Made by a program: the position numbers and the translations under genes
The notes under the pieces: model-generated
What the model was told of the DNA's origin: nothing
Seen by the model: the letters and a program-made list of their open reading frames with translations, nothing else
The model's database searches: none
Shown: piece by piece, positions 44,101-50,265 of the stretch
How the letters are laid out: every line of letters begins with the position of its first letter
How positions within the stretch are numbered: the stretch's first letter is position 1
Assembly: GCA_964516325.1 (NCBI GenBank)
Contig: CAZFAP010000009.1
Span: forward strand, 1 to 50,265
Reading direction: 5' to 3'
Origin: CAZFAP01 sp964516325
Lineage (GTDB): Bacteria; Auribacterota; JABMQX01
DNA length: 50,265 bases

Positions 44101-44130
44101 CAGGAGCCTCGCCCGAAATACCTCGGGCAT
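41113..44130 (-). CDS. Secreted NHL beta-propeller protein with Ca-binding repeats
   Basis: A 1005-residue exported protein. ATG 44130 is preferred: GAGAGAG lies upstream and it starts 25 bases after the preceding stop. A start at 44202 would overlap that gene, and GTG 44079 is another option. The hydrophobic export segment is GMAGTFFFLLIGSGALNPLF. NHL-type propeller repeats follow from about 65 to 330 (LSAPRGVFVGGDGNIYIASP, LSRPCDVAVDSAGRVIATDT, FSSPEGVAVDERGNIIVFDT). Next comes an Fn3-like stretch, then a region with few recognisable features. Thrombospondin-3-like calcium repeats lie at about 720-770 (DNDEDGVPDDEPDCPLDEKR, DTDNDGVSDLNE). The end is a CBM9/DOMON-like sandwich (LDIAVDGKVGLGEWEK). 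A surface-located binding or scaffold role is inferred. Confidence 0.78.
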   Translation of the reverse strand: MPEVFRARLLGGKGFRKVKTFRVRRTERGEEVRCFTRALRAGMAGTFFFLLIGSGALNPLFAETVRAQSEVRLSAPRGVFVGGDGNIYIASPGNNSIVLLRERPRLKFEDEVPYASSFEPYCVIVGEKEGRLSRPCDVAVDSAGRVIATDTGNNLVKIYADLADPRRYSVQVIRGGATGRFSSPEGVAVDERGNIIVFDTGNGQIHIFSSELKPLAVLSGGADRPLPDMNQPQSKPRGFLKAPIAGCSFGNGYLVVADRALPTYSVWKYDPVSPRSETCRFVGYGPVIDDVFNFFIRDIAYDPGQGYLAYIGSNFPLKDAAFLYFRTVDGEDLTTLLGGSIPCSLHVPLLGWLDNPSGVAFGPGGHLYIADAASDSVQRINRESFNILNSPVSVEVQRTRAILKYHSTARVPTELEYGSVPPHIGQVGPLEQSSTDPAEVFAHRVQLTGLLPSTRYAFRYRLSSDIFCSIGGKCLPNFSRTRFFATESAPQRIDYLDFPLTVLLFTNLVEETSSSGSPPADVKDPGPLTSEQIKHVRSQLEAARLFFWVNSRMTCNLKPKLVVVNEKLRAPVLPALKTGGGEMRNLDTFLQTLNGLVRKYAGSGPPSSRNVFIVSAVRAYDPQARRFVMRESSPITCGVEETGGGFSLFSYADDSTWRFVQGYQRQLSVMHLNSGKSDSLSCLVESPDSDRSMVLWDSVADLARALGRQGWLSNRYGTLKTTADNDEDGVPDDEPDCPLDEKRFGTSPRARDTDNDGVSDLNEVLFSRWADGFSIEGAKVVENHARPSPSHADTDGDATEDSADSNPLCALRDSIQRLDIAVDGKVGLGEWEKTSPLRIADPRFSGTLRVAWNTKQLCFSLTGVGQGLSLGPPSIRIRLDGAADGFLRGSDNLTLVFEPTGGGSFAMRQEPNALCSAQTEAAVGSAWPDLSQVVSAYTLIQDSLQAEIALPKSLTVGLNLFGGEEIGFDFEIRPAKSPSWLRVFEPLALFRGTLAQPQAEVGMPD

Positions 44131-44155
44131 GTGGCTCTCTCGTGAACCCCCAGTC

Positions 44156-45271
44156 TCAAGAACCGTGCTCCTTCTCGAGGAACAAGGCGATCTGCTCGAC
44201 AACGTACCGCTGTTGCTGTTCGGTTAGTTCCGGGAAAATAGGTATCGCCACGGATTCCGCAGCGGCTTTCTCCGACTCCGGAAGGTCGCCCTTCCGATAG
44301 CCCAGATGCTCGTAGCACTTCTGAAGGTGAAGAGGCAACGGATAATATATCTCGCAACCAATTCCCTTCTCCTTCAGGAAAGACATCAGCTTGTCTCTCT
44401 GCCTTATCCGGATGACGTACTGGTTATAGATGCAGAAGTTGTGCTCTTGGATAAATGGCATCGTAACAGACAGCGGCTTGAAAAGCTCGTCATAGAGAGC
44501 GGCGTTGCGGCGGCGCCTTTCGGTCCATGAGTCGAGATGCTTCAGCTTGACACGCAGGACAGCCGCCTGGAGCGCGTCGAGCCGGAAATTCCCCCCTATC
44601 ACGCTGTGATAGTACTTCGGCTTGCTCCCGTGGGCGCGAAGCAAGGCGACCCTTTCGGCGAGTTCGGCGTTGTCCGTCACGACCATCCCACCATCACCAA
44701 ACCCGCCGAGGTTCTTGGACGGGAAAAAGGAAAAGCATCCGAGGTCCCCCATAGTCCCCGCGTTTCGGCCTTTATACTTCGCGCCAATAGCCTGAGCCGC
44801 GTCCTCAATGACCTTGAAGTTATGCTTTTTCGCCAGCGAGAGGATCGGGTCCATATCGGCGCATTGACCGAAAAGGTGAACGGGGATGATGGCTTTCGTC
44901 TTTTCCGTGATTGCCTCTTCGATTTGGCTGGGGTCAATGTTGAAAGTGCGTGGGTCAATGTCAACGAAAACTGGCTTCGCGCAGACACGGGAGACGGACC
45001 CAGCGGTCGAGAAAAAGGTATAAGGCGTGGTGATTACCTCATCGCCGGGACCGACGCCGAGGGCCATGAGCGAAACCAAAAGGGCGTCCGTTCCGGACGA
45101 AACGCCGACGGCGTGCTTGGCTACGCAATAGGCAGCGATGTCCTTTTCAAACGCAGCGACAGTCGGTCCCAGGATGAAGCTCTGCTTTTGCAGGACCTCC
45201 TCGATGGCCGGGCGGATTTCCTCGGCGATCAAATTGAATTGCAGACGTAAGTCGAGAAGCGGAACGTCCAT
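44156..45271 (-). CDS. DegT/DnrJ/EryC1/StrS-family aminotransferase
   Basis: A 371-residue PLP-dependent aminotransferase of the sugar-aminating family. It starts MDVPLLDLRLQFNLIAEEIR, with AFEKDIAAYCVAKHAVGVSS and GTDALLVSLMALGVGPGDEV in the cofactor domain. EDAAQAIGA supplies the PLP-ring contact. CFSFFPSKNLGGFGDGGMVV carries the Schiff-base lysine (in PSKN). The usual substrates are 3- or 4-keto nucleotide sugars, giving amino sugars for envelope glycans. No sugar nucleotidyltransferase or dehydratase lies next to it in this window. It heads a - strand series with the NHL, DHS-like and agmatinase genes, all closely spaced. Confidence 0.92.
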   Translation of the reverse strand: MDVPLLDLRLQFNLIAEEIRPAIEEVLQKQSFILGPTVAAFEKDIAAYCVAKHAVGVSSGTDALLVSLMALGVGPGDEVITTPYTFFSTAGSVSRVCAKPVFVDIDPRTFNIDPSQIEEAITEKTKAIIPVHLFGQCADMDPILSLAKKHNFKVIEDAAQAIGAKYKGRNAGTMGDLGCFSFFPSKNLGGFGDGGMVVTDNAELAERVALLRAHGSKPKYYHSVIGGNFRLDALQAAVLRVKLKHLDSWTERRRRNAALYDELFKPLSVTMPFIQEHNFCIYNQYVIRIRQRDKLMSFLKEKGIGCEIYYPLPLHLQKCYEHLGYRKGDLPESEKAAAESVAIPIFPELTEQQQRYVVEQIALFLEKEHGS

Positions 45272-45513
45272 ATTCCCATAGCCTCACGGTTCGTCATTTA
45301 CGTGGCCGGTCCGCTGGCGAATGTTGTTTGTTCGCGTGTCGTCGGCCGGGTTAACCGGGGCAATGGCCCCGGCCGCAGATTAGAATGCGGCTGTCGGTGT
45401 TCCAGGGCAAGGCGGCCACGCCGTCTATGCTCCGCGCAACCCGCCGGCGCCACTGGCGAGGTGCGTTGCCTTCGGCGATCACCCCCCGGCGTCGCTACTG
45501 GCGACGGACGAAT

Positions 45514-45541
45514 ATTATCAAATTGGCGGGCTGAAAGTCAA
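45514..45541 (-). promoter_or_regulatory. Promoter of the aminotransferase-led operon
   Basis: On the - strand TTGACT (45541-45536), a 16-base spacer, GATAAT (45519-45514), followed by ATTCGTCCG. The TTCGTCC just after the -10 echoes the promoters at 287 and 37457. Transcription would start near 45507, about 235 bases before the ATG at 45271. Confidence 0.5.
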
Positions 45542-45628
45542 CGGGGCCATAGGGTGCGGCTCATGCAGCGGGAGAATCCCGTTTATCCTGTCGCGGCCCC
45601 CGGCGGGGTTATCCCGTCGGACTTCTTC

Positions 45629-45660
45629 TTCTCTGCGCCCCCCGCGCTCTCGGCGGTGAG
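45629..45660 (-). repeat. CGCAGAG-type dispersed repeat, inverted copy
   Basis: Read on the - strand this starts CTCACCGCCGAGAGCGCGGG and ends CGCAGAGAA, matching 38883-38914 in 29 of 32 positions. It lies 19 bases beyond the stop of the CotH-domain gene. Confidence 0.6.
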
Positions 45661-45679
45661 TCCTCGCTGCGGCGAAGGG

Positions 45680-48600
45680 TTAGAAGGGTTCGTGCAGAAG
45701 CACGTTGGTGGGGATGGTCTGGCGGGCGATGCCCGGTCCCTGGTAGTGGAGTTGCATGACGGCGCCGCCGCCGTTCTCGTAGAATTCGAGAACCAGGGCA
45801 TGCTCATCCGCTGACAGGTAGATACTTCCCGAATCCCACGTCGGGGCGTGGTCGGTCCAGTTCTGGATGACGAAGTTCTCCCCGACTTTGAGCCGCACGC
45901 CGTCGTCGGAATCTGTCCAGAAGGTGTAATTTCCGGAGGTGCTGATGACGATGAAGCCGGTCCACCGTGCGGAGAACTGGTTTGCCGGAACCTGTGGAGC
46001 AGGCGAGCCGTCGCCCCAATCAAAGTCCACGACGTTATCCACGCGAGTCAGGGCCGATGTGTTGAAGTTCATGCCGCTGAAGTATTCGCCTTTCAGCCCA
46101 GGCTCGAATTTCGGCGGCTGAATTTGCACGCGGTAATAGCGCTGCGGATAAAAGTCGGCGTTCTCGTCGAGGAAGCCGAGGGTTGCCCCTGTGGCTTTGA
46201 GGTCAATCCCGATGATGGTTCCGGGCGTTGGGGTTTCGCCAGCGATGACGGTATATTCCCGCCTCGGAATGCTGTACCACTCGAGGTACACCCCGGGAGT
46301 TTGCGGACGAACCGTGTGGATGGTGAAAGGATTGACGGTTATGGTGATCTGGGCTGTGCCGAGGCTCCCGCCTTGGGCGTCGAAGATCTCAACCGTCAGG
46401 TCATTGACGCCATACGACACCACGCCGTAAAGAGCCCAACTCGTTGAACTTGTCCAGACCGGCATGATGGGGTTGCCGTTGAGGGCTATGACCTCCGCGT
46501 CGTATGGCGCGGAGCCGGTCAGCACGACGTTCGGATCCGTCGTTACGAGAGGCATGCCGCCATTCGTCGTGATCGCCACCGGGGGACCGAGGATGAAGGC
46601 GCGGCGAGCAGCGAGGTACGACTTGATGCCCTCGGGGCTCTGCACCCCGACTCCCTCCTGCGACAGGAGCTGGTACGTGCGGTCCATGTAGCCGTCGGCG
46701 GCGCCGGGCGATAGGGGTCCCTTTGCAATGTCCCGCAGAATCCGGTCGTAGAGGCTTCCGAACGAGGAGAACAGGCGGTTGAAACCGTACAGACCGCTTT
46801 CGGTAAGAGAGCTTGTGGGACCGGAGCCGCTGCCGAGCACGAAGTCAATGTCCCACGGGATCAGGACGAAGCGCCCGTCGGAGGGGCGCTGATAGAGCAG
46901 ATTGTTTTTGCCGCGGTTGTATCCCCAGCTATCCCAGTCGCCGACGATGTGCCGGACCGCCATTTCCTTGAGGACCTCCTCGACATCCATGATGGAGGAC
47001 ACCGCCGACACGTACTGCGCGTCCGGCGAGTTCATCTTCTGCACGAGGTCCATGATGGGCTGGAAATTGTCCGCGTTGTCGTGGCTGCGGGTCTCGTAAT
47101 TCCAGCGGTACAACTCTTTGTTCTGTCCCCACCAACTAAGGTCGGCGTCGCGGTTATTGAAACCGCCGCTGTCGTTGAATTCAAACCAGTCATCTATTTT
47201 GTAGAGGTAGCCCTCGTCGTCGTTGGGGAACCAGAAGGAGGCGTAATCCGCGTCCACTTTTTGCACGTCGCCGTACAAGCCGTGGTCGGTCTGGTTGCAG
47301 AGCACGCGGACAAACTGGATGTTGCTCCACGGTACTCCAATCTTCCGGCATATCCAGTAAGCAATCCGCTCGCTTTGGAGCGAAGGGTTGCGACCCGGCT
47401 CCATCGTGTCCAGATTCATTTCCGCTCGCCCGTGGAAGAGTTTGTCCGCCGGGAAGCGGAGACGCAGAGCAAACTTGCCGGACACCGGGTCGCCCGTTCC
47501 GCGAATGAACGGGCTGCCGCGGAAGCGGAGCTTGGAGAGGTAATAGACCTCTGTGTCGTCGTAGATGAAGGCACACGGGAGGAGATGATTGTCCATCCTC
47601 GGGCGGGTGCTGAGCTTCTGCCTTGTGGCGGACGGGAGCAAAATCCGATACACGGGGAAGTTGGAGAGTTTTGCGGAAACAACCTGATACAAACATTGCT
47701 GATAATCCGGGTCGGGCGGGAAGGCGTTGCTGGCGCCCTGCCCGTCCGTCGCCCGGACATAGAAGGCGATGACCGTTCCGCTGGTTTGTCCGGGGATTTG
47801 ACCCGTGTAAATGCCGCTGCCCGAACTCGTCTCCGTCATCGGCACGGCGGTGTAAGGCCCCGTCCCGTCAACCCGATAAAGGAGCTGCACACTGCTCAGC
47901 CCGTCTGTGTCCGAGACGCGGGCCGTGACCTTCACGGTCGTCCCCGGCTTCTGGACAATCGGGCTGTGCTGGACATCCGTCACGCTCGGTCCGCGATTCA
48001 GGGCAAAGGCGCCGTTCTGCTTTCCGGGCGTGCCGAGCTTTTCAGGGACTTGCATCTCGACCGCCTTTGCCATCCCCTGACCGTGCGTCCGCACCAGAAG
48101 CCACTTGGAGCCGCTCAGCCAGCGGGCTTGACCGCCGATGGTGTAGGTCTGCCCGGCGGAAAGGGACGAGGTGTCATGTTCGATGCGGTTTGGGGAAGTG
48201 TCGCCTCGCCCGCTGGAAACGATGTGAAGGGAATAGGAACCGTCGGTGCTGTCCTCGTCGGTTACAAACGAATCAATGTGCGTCCCTTCGATGGCCCAGC
48301 CGCTTGTGCCGGACTCAAAGGAGCCATTGGAGAGATACTGCGAGCCGCCCTGCGAGAGGCTCAATGCATCCACAAGCGCCTCGCCCCGGTGTAGCAAGCA
48401 CATGTGGAACTCGTTGTCCGGCTGCACCCACCAATTCGTGAGCGTTGAGGTGTGTGAAAACAGCGTCCAACTCGACTTGCCGGTCTCGTCGCTCGCCGCC
48501 CAGGCGTGCGGAACATTATTGTCGTCCCGCGGGTCAATCAACTCCAGACTCGACCCCTCACCGTCGGGCTTTTCGGGCCAGGCGCCTCCGTCGTAGTAGC

Positions 48601-50265
48601 GCACAACCTCCATCGGATTGTCGTACTGGTCTCGCAGCCGGACGCTTTCGCCGTCGTTCGCCAGAACGCCGTCATAGGGACCGACAACGTTGTCAATTCC
48701 ATACTTCGTGCGGATGTGATCGGGGTCCTTTGCCACGACAAGATAATCTCCGGACGCCAGCTCGGCGCCGGGGCTGAACGCGAAGTCCACAGCCTTACTC
48801 ACTCGCCAACCCGACAGGTTAACGGTCGTCGCGCCGCGGTTGTAGAGTTCGATGTACTCGTCCCTGTCATCCTCTGTGATCGGGTGATACATAATCTCAT
48901 TGATGACAATGGAGTCCTCGAGTTCCAGAGAATTCACGTCGTCTGGAGAGGGGGCCGGCATGAAGTACCAGTCGTCGGCGCCGTCGGGGTAGCGACCATA
49001 GCTGACTTCCGGCAGGACATGCTCCCCGTAGTTTGATGCGTCAATCACATGAGCGAGGTCTGCGGCTGTCAAAAAGATTTTCTCGCCGAAGGACGAAAGA
49101 CCAAACCCAAGGTCCGCCCGTGTGAAGACGCGGTGATCGCCGGGTTGGAGCATCTCCGCCCCCGGTATCGTGAACTTCGTCAAAATATCGGCGTCGTCGC
49201 TGAGGTACATTCCGCCGATTTGCACGGGCTGGTCGCTTCGGTTATAAAGCTCGAGCCAGTCGCCCTCGTCGGGGGTCGTGGTTTTGGCGAGGAATTCGTT
49301 GATGACGACGGGGTGGTGGTTGCGGGCGCCGGGCTTGTAGTGCAGCGGGTCCTCGTCGCCGCCCTGTCCCGCCACTGGCTCGTCCGTCCCCTTGAAATAG
49401 AGAGAGCTGTCATCCTCGTCAACAAGGACGGTGTCCACGCCGCCCCACCGCGCAATGAGACGGGCGGAGATAATGAAATCGCTGCTGGAGGCATTCGTGT
49501 TGACCCCGTGGATGGCGAGCCAGTTGCGCCCTGACACAAGGCGATAGGCGTGCGAGGTTACGTCGAAGGAATCGTAGGACGACGGCTCCGGCGAGCGGTT
49601 GGTGCACCCAACACTGTAGGCGAGCGGAACACCCGGCGCCCCTCCGACTGTGGAACTGCGGGCGATCTCCCAACTATTGAGATAGGCTACGAAGCCATCC
49701 TCATAGAACATCTCCAGGATTAACGCCTCGATCCCTTCAGGGCTGTCCAGGTCAAAGGAAAAGCGCAGATAGACTGTGCTGTAGTTGTATCGCATGTCAG
49801 GAATCTCTGTGGTGATGGGGAATATCCCATCCGCGTCGTACCCGACAGGCGTTACAGCCCCAGTCCACTTGGAATCGTCGAAGCCTTCCTTTGTCCAATC
49901 TATGCTCGGCAAATTTGAGACGGGATTGAACGTTGGAATCGTGAATCGCCCGGCGCTTCCCGGAGTGCCGCCGACGAGCTTGCTGATCTCCCAGCTTTCC
50001 GGCTCGCCGAGGTCGTAGAAGGGGCTGAGCAGTTCGAGAGAGTGCCCCGTGCCGTCCGCGGCCGCGGGCCATTGCCCGCCATCGTTGTACCGAAATCGAA
50101 TCAGCCTCCCGCCGCCCTCGACACGCAACTCGACTGGCTCGCCTGTGTTGTCGAGCGCTCCCTCGTACGGTCCGTATATGTCCACGTTCGACAGGTCAAC
50201 CCCCTGGGAGCTGTAATGCTCCCGCAGGGCATCGGGGTTTGAAGCCACAAGAAGGAACGACCGCG
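45680..50265 (-). CDS. CotH-domain / lamin-tail / PA14 surface protein (5' end outside window)
   Basis: The open frame runs without a stop to the right edge, so at least 1527 residues are visible and the N-terminus is missing. The GTG at 50248 is internal: the upstream codons read SFLLVASNPD, matching YLVVAKDPDH inside the complete lamin-tail domain further on. Domains, approximate from 50248: the second half of a lamin-tail domain (1-100), a galactose-binding-like sandwich (110-275), two lamin-tail domains (316-430 and 449-600), a CBM-like sandwich (640-740), an Ig-like domain (760-860), a CotH kinase domain (875-1215) and PA14 (1382-1520, starting LKGEYFSGMNF). CotH landmarks are GDWDSWGYNRGKNNLLYQ and IPWDIDFVLGS. 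CotH proteins are spore-coat or secreted kinases in known cases. In planctomycetes these fusions are common surface proteins. Substrate unknown. Confidence 0.85.
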   Translation of the reverse strand, partial: RSFLLVASNPDALREHYSSQGVDLSNVDIYGPYEGALDNTGEPVELRVEGGGRLIRFRYNDGGQWPAAADGTGHSLELLSPFYDLGEPESWEISKLVGGTPGSAGRFTIPTFNPVSNLPSIDWTKEGFDDSKWTGAVTPVGYDADGIFPITTEIPDMRYNYSTVYLRFSFDLDSPEGIEALILEMFYEDGFVAYLNSWEIARSSTVGGAPGVPLAYSVGCTNRSPEPSSYDSFDVTSHAYRLVSGRNWLAIHGVNTNASSSDFIISARLIARWGGVDTVLVDEDDSSLYFKGTDEPVAGQGGDEDPLHYKPGARNHHPVVINEFLAKTTTPDEGDWLELYNRSDQPVQIGGMYLSDDADILTKFTIPGAEMLQPGDHRVFTRADLGFGLSSFGEKIFLTAADLAHVIDASNYGEHVLPEVSYGRYPDGADDWYFMPAPSPDDVNSLELEDSIVINEIMYHPITEDDRDEYIELYNRGATTVNLSGWRVSKAVDFAFSPGAELASGDYLVVAKDPDHIRTKYGIDNVVGPYDGVLANDGESVRLRDQYDNPMEVVRYYDGGAWPEKPDGEGSSLELIDPRDDNNVPHAWAASDETGKSSWTLFSHTSTLTNWWVQPDNEFHMCLLHRGEALVDALSLSQGGSQYLSNGSFESGTSGWAIEGTHIDSFVTDEDSTDGSYSLHIVSSGRGDTSPNRIEHDTSSLSAGQTYTIGGQARWLSGSKWLLVRTHGQGMAKAVEMQVPEKLGTPGKQNGAFALNRGPSVTDVQHSPIVQKPGTTVKVTARVSDTDGLSSVQLLYRVDGTGPYTAVPMTETSSGSGIYTGQIPGQTSGTVIAFYVRATDGQGASNAFPPDPDYQQCLYQVVSAKLSNFPVYRILLPSATRQKLSTRPRMDNHLLPCAFIYDDTEVYYLSKLRFRGSPFIRGTGDPVSGKFALRLRFPADKLFHGRAEMNLDTMEPGRNPSLQSERIAYWICRKIGVPWSNIQFVRVLCNQTDHGLYGDVQKVDADYASFWFPNDDEGYLYKIDDWFEFNDSGGFNNRDADLSWWGQNKELYRWNYETRSHDNADNFQPIMDLVQKMNSPDAQYVSAVSSIMDVEEVLKEMAVRHIVGDWDSWGYNRGKNNLLYQRPSDGRFVLIPWDIDFVLGSGSGPTSSLTESGLYGFNRLFSSFGSLYDRILRDIAKGPLSPGAADGYMDRTYQLLSQEGVGVQSPEGIKSYLAARRAFILGPPVAITTNGGMPLVTTDPNVVLTGSAPYDAEVIALNGNPIMPVWTSSTSWALYGVVSYGVNDLTVEIFDAQGGSLGTAQITITVNPFTIHTVRPQTPGVYLEWYSIPRREYTVIAGETPTPGTIIGIDLKATGATLGFLDENADFYPQRYYRVQIQPPKFEPGLKGEYFSGMNFNTSALTRVDNVVDFDWGDGSPAPQVPANQFSARWTGFIVISTSGNYTFWTDSDDGVRLKVGENFVIQNWTDHAPTWDSGSIYLSADEHALVLEFYENGGGAVMQLHYQGPGIARQTIPTNVLLHEPF

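Larger units (their letters stand above)
45272..45679. other. Intergenic region between the CotH protein and aminotransferase genes
   Basis: 408 bases without a supported gene. It contains the - strand promoter (45514-45541), a decayed TTTATCCTGTCG-type ACAGGAT relative near 45583, and the inverted CGCAGAG repeat at 45629-45660. Confidence 0.45.

Noticed and set aside
50246..50248. GTG start of the CotH-domain protein
   Set aside because: The frame stays open to the edge and the codons upstream complete a lamin-tail motif, so the gene begins outside the window.

Overview
The window looks like a chromosomal piece of an uncultured bacterium of the Planctomycetota/PVC type. This is inferred from gene content, not from a marker-gene phylogeny. 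The clues are a Bat-like von Willebrand A (vWA) operon with a very large coiled-coil membrane protein and a squalene-cyclase-like protein, giant secreted proteins built from lamin-tail, CotH, PA14, F5/8C and CBM6-like domains, a bacterial-type ceramide gene set, a deoxyhypusine-synthase-like protein next to an agmatinase, and short periodic GC-rich repeats in the intergenic gaps. Base composition is moderately GC-rich and start codons include GTG and TTG.

Left part (1-15009, + strand). An extended -10 promoter near 290 precedes eight co-directional genes with short or negative spacing: a DUF58 protein, a BatA-type membrane vWA protein, a second membrane vWA protein with a glutamine-amidotransferase-like region, a 1170-residue DUF4175-like coiled-coil protein, a secreted alpha/alpha-toroid protein, and three tandem paralogous secreted proteins. 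Each paralog has two short 'NGD' beta repeats, one concanavalin-like domain and two more NGD repeats. This operon is the best candidate for an undescribed cell-envelope system.

Middle left (15006-23973, + strand). Housekeeping genes: RNase R (rnr), then the complete proline pathway (proA, proB, proC). A 987-residue double-zinc-ribbon, GYF-like membrane protein is inserted between proA and proB. A 99-residue exported protein whose mature part is more than one third tyrosine follows.

Scar region (about 23980-28480). This holds an IS66 transposase 3' remnant, a frameshifted integron-integrase-type tyrosine recombinase remnant behind a near-consensus promoter, two orphan secreted proteins, and a possible ERCC4-type nuclease remnant. 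It reads as an old accessory island.

Ceramide locus (28483-32249). A serine-palmitoyltransferase-like alpha-oxoamine synthase and a GNAT-type acyltransferase overlap by ATGA on the - strand. Divergent from them is an NAD-dependent epimerase/dehydratase-type reductase. The three match the known bacterial route from serine to ceramide (Spt, CerR, bCerS). Inverted copies of a 10-bp-period repeat bracket the reductase gene.

Right part (32483-50265, almost all - strand). A 1576-residue multidomain surface protein, a voltage-gated K+ channel, an initiator tRNA with its own promoter and terminator-like hairpin, a probable operon (DegT/DnrJ-type aminotransferase, NHL beta-propeller protein, deoxyhypusine-synthase-like enzyme, agmatinase), and a CotH/lamin-tail/PA14 surface protein running off the right edge.

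All functions come from reading translated sequence and motifs by eye. No database search was run.
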